A DNA stretch of 5,137 nucleotides from positions 1 through 5,137 of the forward strand of contig CALJPJ010000270.1 of assembly GCA_937980625.1 (NCBI GenBank). Direction: 5' to 3'. The position numbers and the translations under genes are program-made. The notes under the pieces are model-generated. The model was not told the DNA's origin. It saw nothing but the letters and a program-made list of their open reading frames with translations, and ran no database searches. Shown one piece after another: positions 1-5,137 of this stretch. The DNA comes from an uncultured Bdellovibrionales bacterium (lineage in GTDB: Bacteria; Bdellovibrionota; Bdellovibrionia; Bdellovibrionales; UBA1609). Every line of letters starts with the position of its first letter. The stretch's first letter is position 1.

Positions 1-33
1 AACTGTTTTTTTATGTGCTCGAAGACAGAACAT

Positions 34-66
34 CACGGGTTTACCTGTGGTTGAATGAAACCGGTG
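34..66 (+). repeat. Candidate subterminal hairpin of the IS200-type element (left end)
   Basis: Bases 34-42 and 58-66 are imperfectly self-complementary: eight of nine pairs with one G-G mismatch. They enclose a 15-base loop that itself holds a 3-bp ACC/GGT stem. IS200/IS605 elements carry short imperfect hairpins near their ends that TnpA binds as single-stranded DNA, and this one lies a short way upstream of the tnpA remnant, where a left-end hairpin would be expected. The position is the main argument. Imperfect stems of this size also occur by chance, and the outer end of the element was not located, so this is a suggestion only. Confidence 0.25.
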
Positions 67-100
67 TCGATTACCTTGCAGACTGTATTATGATACGTGC

Positions 101-427
101 ATGGAAGTTACTAAACCAGCTGATAGTGTCTACAAGTTAAAATATCACTTAGTTTGGGCCTGCAAGTACCGACGTCGGATCCTGAAGCCGGGTGTTTGCT
201 TCTATTTTAGGAGAATGTTGCCAAAACTACTTCGTGAAATTTCAGGTTTCGTCGAAGTTAAGGGTAACTTTCAAGTGGTTATCAATATTTTATTGGAAAG
301 AAAATATTGTGTGGTCGCAAGGCAATTTCATAAGTAGTGTTGGCTGGGATGAGAGAGTAATTCAAAATATATAGAGAATCAAGGTAACCAGGATTCAGAT
401 CAACTTCATCTGGAGTTGTCGCGTTAA
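101..427 (+). pseudogene. tnpA: Decayed IS200/IS605-family transposase TnpA (internal deletion plus frameshifts)
   Basis: Intact TnpA of this family is a small (about 150 residue) Y1 HUH transposase that cuts and joins single-stranded element ends. The N-terminal part is clear in the frame of base 101: VYKLKYHLVWACKYRRR is the family signature, followed by LKPGVC and LPKLLREI, up to about base 270. The C-terminal part then appears in the next frame (about 270-368) as FKWLSIFYWKENIVWS and SSVGWDERVIQN. It returns to the first frame at 368 as YIENQGNQDSDQLHLEL, ending at the TAA at 425-427. The remnant spans about 109 codons. The missing 35-40 codons are the middle of the protein, including the metal-binding His-x-His motif, so it cannot be active. 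The Tyr of YIENQ is probably the nucleophile and survives. One deletion near 270 and loss of one base near 366-368 explain the frame changes. No clear ribosome binding site precedes the ATG at 101. The family call is secure; the exact lesion boundaries are approximate. Confidence 0.88.
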
Positions 428-429
428 GG

Positions 430-464
430 CCCCCGGGCATGCCCCTAACTATTACCCATAAGTT
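430..464 (+). repeat. Left terminal inverted repeat (IRL)
   Basis: These 35 bases begin CCCCCGGGCATGCCCC and run inward to CATAAGTT. They match the reverse complement of 1966-1999 throughout, apart from one extra C in the run at 442-445. The outer part contains the self-complementary decamer GGGCATGCCC (435-444) next to CCCGGG, so each end is itself palindromic as well as being an inverted copy of the other. The next base outward (G429) does not pair with A2000, which fixes the boundary. Confidence 0.9.
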
Positions 465-481
465 GTTTGACTCAGGTCATC

Positions 482-511
482 TCGATAAATTACATATTTG
501 GTCTGTATAAT
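482..511 (+). promoter_or_regulatory. Likely sigma-70 promoter of the IS transposase
   Basis: A perfect -10 hexamer TATAAT lies at 506-511. The best -35 with acceptable spacing is TCGATA at 482-487 (four of six consensus bases, 18-bp spacer). A better-looking TTGACT at 467-472 is too far away (33 bp) to pair with it. Transcription would start near 518 and leave a leader of roughly 28 bases before the ATG at 546. Confidence 0.5.
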
Positions 512-535
512 CTTTAAGTAAAAATATTTTCTAAT

Positions 536-539
536 GGAG
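536..539 (+). promoter_or_regulatory. Ribosome binding site that fixes the transposase start
   Basis: GGAG stands six bases before the ATG at 546. The ATG at 765, where the long uninterrupted frame begins, has no such site (it is preceded by an AT-rich stretch coding SSSLI). This supports 546 as the original start and shows that the stop at 654 lies inside the gene. Confidence 0.65.
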
Positions 540-545
540 TAGATT

Positions 546-1967
546 ATGCAGCATAAAGATATGATTTTTAATGAAGATTGGTATGTAAATGAGTTTATCC
601 ACACGAATTTTGGAGATCAAAGACTTGATACAAGGATAATGCAGGTGACTCATTAATTATCAAGCCAACCAAATTATCCAATAAACCAAGCCTGTGAAAA
701 CTGGCAAGAAGCTAAAACAACTTATAGGTTTTTTAGAAATGACAAAGTTAGTTCAAGTTTAATAATGGAATCTCACCTTATTAACACAGCCGAAAGAGCT
801 AAAGAATTCCCGATTGTTCTAGCTATTGAAGATACAACTTACTTAAATTATACGCATCACCCAGAAACTAAAGGGCTTGGCCTGGTTAGTAAGACAGGTA
901 CGAGCAACAAAGATGTTTTAGGGCTTGTGATGCACACAACGATGATGGTGACAACAGAAGGTCTTCCTTTAGGCCTTATAGATCAAGATATTTGGGCACG
1001 AAAAAGAACTAATGGAAGAAAAAGTAGACTGTATAAAAATCAACCTTTTGAAGAAAAAGAAAGCTTCAAGTGGGTTAAATCCTTAAATGCAACATCAGAG
1101 ATCTTAGGCCCTAGTAATCCAACAGTGGTAACTGTTGGAGATCGTGAATGTGATATATATGAATTTCTAAGTAAAGGTCGAGATCTGGGGGCATTTTATT
1201 TAGTTCGCTCTTCAAATGATCGTATTTTAGAAGGAAGTTCAAAATTAGACACTAACACTATGGTGAAAACCCTTAAGAATATGCCAAGCAAAGGACTTGT
1301 TGAAATTGAAGTTCCAACTAAAAAAAATAAAAACTTACTACGAACGGCAGTTATTGATATAAGGTATTGTGAGATAGAGTTGCGTCTACCGAAAAGATAC
1401 CCAATGGCTCAAAGTGAAAAATTAAGCTCTGTAAAAACAAATGTAATTTGGTTATCAGAGCAAAACCCTCCAAAATCTGAAGATCAGATTAATTGGAGGT
1501 TATTAACAAATACACCTGTTAATAGTTTAGAAGACGCTTTAGAAAAAGTTAGTTGGTACTGCCATCGCTGGAGTATAGAAAACTTTCATCGAGTTTTGAA
1601 GTCTGGTTGTCGCGTACAAGACTGTCGCTTATCAACAGCTGATCGGCTTGAGAAATATCTTACACTGATGAGTGTTGTTGCTTGGAGAATTTACTTAATG
1701 GTTCATATTAATCGTCATGCCCCAGATGATTCTTGTGAAGAAGTACTTACCAAAGATGAGTGGAAAGCACTTTATTGTAGAGTTAAAAAAACTAATAAAC
1801 CACCAGATAAACCTCCAACACTTAGGGAAGTAATACATTGGATAGCTCAGCTTGGCGGTTTTCTAAGTCGTAAATCTGATGGTGAACCTGGAATGACAAC
1901 TATTTGGAGAGGCTGGCAAAGGCTACAAGATATTACTGCAACCTGGGTGATCCTCCAGTCTGGATAA
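546..1967 (+). pseudogene. Tn5/IS50-type DDE transposase, full length but with an ochre codon at position 37
   Basis: Cut-and-paste transposase of the IS4 family, IS50 group. The frame from 546 to the TAA at 1965-1967 is 473 codons including the internal stop, almost the length of Tn5 transposase (476 residues). Numbered from 546, the DDE residues are D96 (in LAIEDTTYL), D199 (in TVGDRECDIY) and E345. The IS4-family YREK signature is intact in YCHRWSIENFHRVLKSG: Y338, R341, E345, K352. The C-terminal block (IAQLGGFLSRKSDGEPG, then IWRGWQRLQ) also matches the Tn5 family. The codon at 654-656 is TAA, yet the frame stays homologous on both sides (GDQRLDTR before it, then ACENWQEAKTTYRFFRND after), so a single substitution is enough to explain it. 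The first start codon after the stop is ATG 765 (residue 74). A 400-residue product from there would lack the N-terminal end-binding domain but keep the catalytic core, resembling the Tn5 inhibitor protein Inh, which lacks the first 55 residues. Whether it is made is unknown, since no ribosome binding site precedes it. Confidence 0.9.
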
Positions 1968-1999
1968 CTTATGGGTAATAGTTAGGGCATGCCCGGGGG
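1966..1999 (-). repeat. Right terminal inverted repeat (IRR)
   Basis: These 34 bases run from AACTTATGGG to the outer GGGGG. They are the reverse complement of 430-464 except for one missing base (three G where the left end has four C). They overlap the last two bases of the transposase stop codon. A GATC site lies just inside, at 1949-1952; in Tn5, Dam sites near the inner end modulate activity, but nothing here shows that this one does. Confidence 0.88.
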
Positions 2000-2058
2000 A
2001 GTTTACTATAAGTAACTTGTTTCTTCCCAGTCATTATTTCTTCATAGTGGCTCATTTT

Positions 2059-2220
2059 TTAGATAGTCTGATAGTTGTCGTAATCTTTAATCAAGTAATA
2101 AATGGCAGTGAAGCTAATGCTCACAAGAACTTGCCCGAGATAAATTAAACACTCCAAACAAGTGCATTTAAATGTGTCTGTAGTGTATGATTGGAATATA
2201 ACTGATCTTAAAGCAATTAA
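2059..2220 (-). pseudogene. Possible C-terminal remnant of a small membrane protein
   Basis: The minus strand is open from just after a stop at 2221-2223 to the TAA at 2059-2061, 53 codons without an ATG. The middle is strongly hydrophobic (CLIYLGQVLVSISFTAIYYLI, in part) and is followed by a polar, acidic tail (KDYDNYQTI), the look of one transmembrane segment with a cytoplasmic or periplasmic end. No family is recognised. An open stretch of this length is not rare by chance in AT-rich DNA, so coding origin is only a possibility. Confidence 0.15.
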
Positions 2221-2350
2221 TTAATGTAAAAAACTGTTTAAACTTTAGACGATTTTTAAGTGAATTAAATAATTTTCACGCTACATTTAAAAAATTGTTA
2301 TTTACTATTATTATCTATTTTTATTCCAAAAATTTTATCCAGAGGTAACA

Positions 2351-2422
2351 ATGACTTTAATAAAAAATGGCCTTGGTTCATGTGCAACAACGCCGAATCT
2401 AGTTAACTTTTCAAATAGATAG
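2351..2422 (+). CDS. Possible 23-residue peptide with a good ribosome binding site
   Basis: ATG at 2351 is preceded by AGAGG (2341-2345) at a five-base spacing, the best Shine-Dalgarno match in the spacer. The peptide begins MTLIKNGLGSCATTPNLV and ends at the TAG at 2420-2422. If that stop is read through, the frame goes on for ten basic codons (KKRKLRNYK) to a second stop. That may mean a slightly longer small protein has acquired a nonsense mutation. It has a single Cys, no signal peptide and no recognised family. It points towards the 3' end of the radical SAM gene on the other strand. A peptide substrate for that enzyme is conceivable but unsupported beyond proximity. Confidence 0.18.
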   Translation: MTLIKNGLGSCATTPNLVNFSNR

Positions 2423-2478
2423 AAAAAACGAAAACTACGTAACTATAAATAATTAGATTCAGATAATACAAAGTATAC

Positions 2479-3852
2479 TTATTCTATTTTAGATAGAGTA
2501 CGCAATGATTTTGGCAAAACTAGTTTAGAATTAGTATTGCGAATTTTATCGAGCTGACTAATATATTCAGCAAGTTGTGGGACTCGATTACTCCAGTCTT
2601 CAGAATTCATAAACTTAATAATACCTTGCATAAAATCGATTCCATATTTGTGGTTGAGGAAGGCTTCATCATTTCTGTGATTACCTTTGAGCCATAAATA
2701 AAAATTATCAAATTTAGTTGTGATTTCTTGTTTAAATTGAACTGGAAGAGTTTTAATATTCAAAAATGCAGGAAGATAAACAAGATGCATATTAATTAGC
2801 CCGGCTCCATGTGGCCAAGGGTTAATTTTTTTATAATTTTTTTGTATTTTCCATTTTATAAACTCAGGTATATTTAATATATTTAAAGCTTGTACTGCAG
2901 TTGAAATAGTTACTTCAACATTACTTGGTGTATTATCTAAAACTTCAAGTTGGTCTTCGATATGACTCCATTTAGATGGATAGCGAATATAATCATTTAA
3001 TTTTCCATGAGCGTCTATGCTAATATGAAAGCGAATATGTTTAAAGTGTTTCCAAGCTTTAAACAGTCGGTCTGGTAATTCAATGGCGTTGCTATTATAT
3101 CGAAGTTCAATATTTTGAGCGTATCCGAGTTCAATACAGCGCTCAATAAGTTTATAGTGCTCTTCTATAATTGTAGGCTCTCCACCGGCAAAATATAATT
3201 GTTTAATATTGGGTATTTGTTCATAAAGTTGATGCCAAAAATTAGGATTATTTTGATGCCAATTATAACTACCACCATCGCCGGTGCCCTTTTTATCCCA
3301 TAAGATATGCTGCTTTAACTTTTGATTCTTGACCTTATCATATAACTTTGCATGATCAGAAACCCACATTGAGCTATCATGGGGGCTGCACATTATGCAT
3401 TTAAGGTTACATTTTGATCCCAACCGAAGATCAATATAAGAAATTTGGGGGGCGACAGATCCGTCAGATTTTGTTTCGTTAATTAATTTATTGAGATCAA
3501 TTTTTTTTTTCCAATGGTCAGTTTCCCATATTCGCTTAGAGTTTTTGCCACAGGCCTCCTCTTTAAAACATTTTGTACAAGATTCTGGCACTTTGTTGTT
3601 AAGCATTTTTAAACGAATATTTTTCATATAGTCGTTATTCCAGCTTGAAAGCAGGTCTGTTGTGTTTAAGTTAGCAGCCTGGCCATTTTTATTTTTGAGG
3701 ATACCAACCTTACTATCCCATTTTTTATCATTTTTAGGGCCTGCAGATGAGGCATTAGCGGTACAGCAGACTCTTAGTAAACCATTTGGGCGAGTAGATA
3801 AATGTATCCAGGGTAAAGCACAAAAAGTTTTTAAGTCGTCAATCTTTTTCAT
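2479..3852 (-). CDS. Radical SAM protein with an N-terminal twitch-type auxiliary cluster domain
   Basis: 457 residues. The radical SAM core carries the canonical CX3CX2C at C148, C152 and C155 (KCNLKCIMC), which binds the [4Fe-4S] cluster that cleaves S-adenosylmethionine. GGEP at 223-226 (YFAGGEPTI) is the SAM amino-group-binding motif, and HISIDA (276-281) is a typical core strand. N-terminal to the core are CALPWIHLSTRPNGLLRVCC (C11, C29, C30) and PESCTKCFKEEACGKNSKR (C92, C95, C101). Together these have the spacing of a twitch/SPASM-like site for one further Fe-S cluster. This order defines, as I recall, the NCBI family of N-terminal twitch radical SAM proteins (N_twi_rSAM), found near glycosyltransferases and in some phages. 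No reaction is established for it. Known twitch/SPASM enzymes act on peptides or, like BtrN, oxidise sugars. The C-terminal 110 residues have no recognised motif. The protein is soluble, with no signal peptide. It starts at ATG 3850-3852, ten bases after the upstream glycosyltransferase stop, with only a weak AAGAG upstream, so translational coupling is plausible. The family call is firm; the substrate is unknown. Confidence 0.9.
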   Translation of the reverse strand: MKKIDDLKTFCALPWIHLSTRPNGLLRVCCTANASSAGPKNDKKWDSKVGILKNKNGQAANLNTTDLLSSWNNDYMKNIRLKMLNNKVPESCTKCFKEEACGKNSKRIWETDHWKKKIDLNKLINETKSDGSVAPQISYIDLRLGSKCNLKCIMCSPHDSSMWVSDHAKLYDKVKNQKLKQHILWDKKGTGDGGSYNWHQNNPNFWHQLYEQIPNIKQLYFAGGEPTIIEEHYKLIERCIELGYAQNIELRYNSNAIELPDRLFKAWKHFKHIRFHISIDAHGKLNDYIRYPSKWSHIEDQLEVLDNTPSNVEVTISTAVQALNILNIPEFIKWKIQKNYKKINPWPHGAGLINMHLVYLPAFLNIKTLPVQFKQEITTKFDNFYLWLKGNHRNDEAFLNHKYGIDFMQGIIKFMNSEDWSNRVPQLAEYISQLDKIRNTNSKLVLPKSLRTLSKIE

Positions 3853-3862
3853 AATTTATTAT

Positions 3863-5137
3863 TTATACTCTTAAAAAACTGGGTAATTCTTCATAAATAT
3901 TTGGGTCGGCATAATGCCTATAAAATATTTTAGCGGTTGTTGATAATAAATTATGACGCTTAAAAGAGCTGTGAGCGTACTCATTACGCTCATATTTTCC
4001 AAATTGATGATAAGCTCTTACATTACTAAGCTTAAAAATTTTATTCATTTTAAATAAACGATAGCCAAGATCGGTGTCTTCAAAACCATAATTTAAAAAT
4101 ACTTTTCTAAAGCCACCAGCGAGTTGAAAGTCTTCTTTTTTTAAAGCTAACCCAAAAGTGCAAATATACTTCCAGGGACACTTATAGTTCATCCAATTGT
4201 TTCCGTCGTTATAAAAATCTTTCCAATAACCGTTATTTGGGTGAAAAGTATTTTTTTCGATATCAAAATCAGGTTTATTTATGCGCGATGGCTTTACTCC
4301 ATGATTTAAATAGTGACGTTGAATTTGTATTACATCATTACTTTGTAGCTCTAGAATAATTTTTTTTAAAGCCTCTTTCATAAAAATGATATCTGCATCG
4401 CAAAAAAGTAAATACTTCCCTGTCGCTTGTTTTACGCCAACATTACGAGCCAAGCCAGCTCGAAATCGTTTATCTCCAGGGCTTCTTGGGATAATACGAG
4501 GAAATTTTATTAGGTTAAAGTTAACTGTGTAGCCAAGTTTTTTAAAGTTATTTTGAATAAAATTGGTAGTTCCATCTGTGCTGCCATCGTCGACACAAAT
4601 AATTTCATATTTTTCTTTTGCTAGGCTTTGATTATTTAGAAACTTGAGAGTTTGCAAAACTTCATTTTTATTATTATAGCTAGGTATAATAATAGAAAGT
4701 TCAGGTTTATTTTTAATATTATGGTTGGAAAAGATTGGCTCGTAAAAAGCCTCGAGTTCCATGTCATGGGGTACGCGGGGCTCAAATATATCAACGTCAG
4801 AGGTAAAATATTTATCTTTAATTTTAGGATCTATGAGTGATAATTTTTTTCTAAAGTGATAAATTTGATAACAAGAAAGGTATCCAACTTCTGACTTTTC
4901 TCTTTGGGCAAAATAAAATTTAATTTTTTGACGGAGTTTAAAACTTAACTTAAACCAATGGCGAATGATTTTTTTATAATTAGACTTCTTAACAATAATT
5001 AAAATACTACTAAATAGAGATAAGTCATGTTTTTCTAGTTTTAGTAGCTTCAAATAATTATCAGTAACAATTTGATAGGCTTGAGATGAATTGAGCTTGG
5101 ATTTATAGGCATGAAAATTATCAATATGAACTTGAAG
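3863..5137 (-). CDS. Family-2 glycosyltransferase with galactosyltransferase-type C-terminal motif (5' end outside the window)
   Basis: It transfers a sugar from a nucleotide-sugar donor to a growing glycan, probably at the cytoplasmic side of the membrane. Numbered from the TTG at 5053, the GT-A domain starts near residue 118. It shows LSIIIPSYNN (119-128), the donor-binding VDDGSTDGT (154-162), AGLARNVGV (199-207) and the metal-binding DxD as FCDADI (D219, D221). GGFRKVFLNYGFEDTDLGYR (313-332) is the Glyco_transf_7C block of galactosyltransferase-like and chondroitin-synthase-like enzymes, with E325-D326 as likely catalytic or metal residues; a His follows (AYHQFG). No transmembrane segment is evident. 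The frame has no stop between 5053 and the window edge (28 more codons, including HIDNFHAYKSKLNSSQAYQ), and the TTG has no ribosome binding site. The gene therefore most likely starts beyond 5137. At least 145 residues precede the GT-A domain; they are basic and probably helical, and I do not recognise them. The sugar and acceptor are unknown. Its stop lies ten bases before the radical SAM gene, implying one operon. Confidence 0.9.
   Translation of the reverse strand, partial: LQVHIDNFHAYKSKLNSSQAYQIVTDNYLKLLKLEKHDLSLFSSILIIVKKSNYKKIIRHWFKLSFKLRQKIKFYFAQREKSEVGYLSCYQIYHFRKKLSLIDPKIKDKYFTSDVDIFEPRVPHDMELEAFYEPIFSNHNIKNKPELSIIIPSYNNKNEVLQTLKFLNNQSLAKEKYEIICVDDGSTDGTTNFIQNNFKKLGYTVNFNLIKFPRIIPRSPGDKRFRAGLARNVGVKQATGKYLLFCDADIIFMKEALKKIILELQSNDVIQIQRHYLNHGVKPSRINKPDFDIEKNTFHPNNGYWKDFYNDGNNWMNYKCPWKYICTFGLALKKEDFQLAGGFRKVFLNYGFEDTDLGYRLFKMNKIFKLSNVRAYHQFGKYERNEYAHSSFKRHNLLSTTAKIFYRHYADPNIYEELPSFLRV

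Larger units (their letters stand above)
430..1999 (+). mobile_element. IS4-family insertion sequence, IS50/Tn5 group, 1570 bp
   Basis: Bounded by long inverted repeats whose outermost bases are CCCCC (430-434) and GGGGG (1995-1999), it encloses one transposase gene of the Tn5 type. The length is close to that of IS50 (about 1.53 kb). The transposase stop codon (1965-1967) overlaps the inner edge of the right repeat, a compact arrangement normal for such elements. The gene carries an internal ochre codon, so the copy is probably not autonomous. IS50-group elements usually make a target duplication of about 9 bp, but the flanks do not match: left 421-429 reads gcgttaagg and right 2000-2008 reads agtttacta. 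Recombination between copies, an adjacent deletion or later decay would explain this. The left end lies two bases past the stop of the IS200-type remnant, so this element probably landed in, or recombined next to, that older element. Confidence 0.87.
2000..2478. other. AT-rich spacer between the IS right end and the radical SAM gene; no confident gene
   Basis: The plus-strand transposase and the minus-strand radical SAM gene converge on this 479-bp stretch. No tRNA, CRISPR or convincing intrinsic terminator is visible. Two weak coding candidates are listed separately: a hydrophobic open fragment on the minus strand (2059-2220) and a 23-codon ORF with a good ribosome binding site on the plus strand (2351-2422). 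A further minus-strand ATG at 2053-2055 opens a short frame (MSHYEEIMTGKK...) that runs straight into the right end of the IS and soon stops inside the inverted repeat. It could be the start of a gene cut by the insertion, but no continuation is found left of the element. The right end of the IS200-type element might also lie here, but I could not place it. Confidence 0.6.

Noticed and set aside
3..140. Open plus-strand stretch of 45 codons (reads ...YVLEDRTSRVYLWLNETG...) entering from the left edge.
   Set aside because: It overlaps the recognised start of the IS200-type transposase in another frame, has no known motif, and the length is reachable by chance. It could be the tail of a gene cut by the window edge, but nothing confirms this.
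467..472. TTGACT as the -35 box of the transposase promoter.
   Set aside because: It lies 33 bases from the perfect -10 at 506-511, far outside the usable spacing.
2395..2460. Inverted repeat gaatctagtt / aattagattc, considered as a terminator of the radical SAM operon.
   Set aside because: The arms pair over about ten bases with a G-U, but the loop is about 46 bases and no U-tract directly follows on the minus strand, so it does not look like an intrinsic terminator.
3662..3874. Plus-strand open frame of 70 codons.
   Set aside because: It is antisense to the N-terminal region of the radical SAM gene, whose motifs are clear; it has no family features or ribosome binding site.
4652..4840. 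Plus-strand open frame of 62 codons.
   Set aside because: It is antisense to the glycosyltransferase gene, whose frame is supported by conserved GT2 motifs; no independent evidence of coding.
5051..5053. TTG as the start codon of the glycosyltransferase.
   Set aside because: The frame stays open for 28 further codons to the window edge and no Shine-Dalgarno sequence precedes the TTG, so an upstream start outside the window is more likely.

Overview
The window is an AT-rich bacterial segment. The left two-fifths is mobile-element debris, and the right half is a minus-strand gene pair: a radical SAM enzyme and a family-2 glycosyltransferase. Low GC, an IS200-type transposase remnant and a Tn5/IS50-type transposase together suggest a gammaproteobacterium of the low-GC kind. 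That guess is tentative, because no ribosomal or housekeeping gene is present to anchor it.

Layout. Bases 101-427 (+) are a decayed IS200/IS605-family TnpA that has lost its central HUH-motif region and carries compensating frameshifts. Two bases after its stop begins a 1570-bp IS4-family (IS50/Tn5 group) insertion sequence, 430-1999. It has 34-35 bp terminal inverted repeats, its own promoter and ribosome binding site, and a full-length transposase frame (546-1967) broken by one ochre codon at codon 37. All the Tn5 catalytic residues are kept downstream of that stop. No target-site duplication is visible. Bases 2000-2478 hold no confident gene: there is one 23-codon ORF with a good ribosome binding site and one hydrophobic open fragment.

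Bases 2479-3852 (-) encode a 457-residue radical SAM protein. Its auxiliary-cluster (twitch-type) cysteines lie N-terminal to the CX3CX2C core, the reverse of the usual SPASM/twitch order. Ten bases upstream, on the same strand, ends a GT-A glycosyltransferase with a galactosyltransferase-type C-terminal motif. Its reading frame stays open to the right edge (5137), so the gene is 5'-truncated by the window and the TTG at 5053 is unlikely to be its true start.

Working together. The tight tandem spacing makes the glycosyltransferase and the radical SAM protein a likely operon, transcribed right to left. The plausible role is synthesis and unusual modification of a surface glycan or glycoconjugate; a glycosylated peptide cannot be excluded. 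The insertion sequences are convergent with this operon and lie past its 3' end, so the window looks like the IS-scarred flank of an accessory glycan locus.
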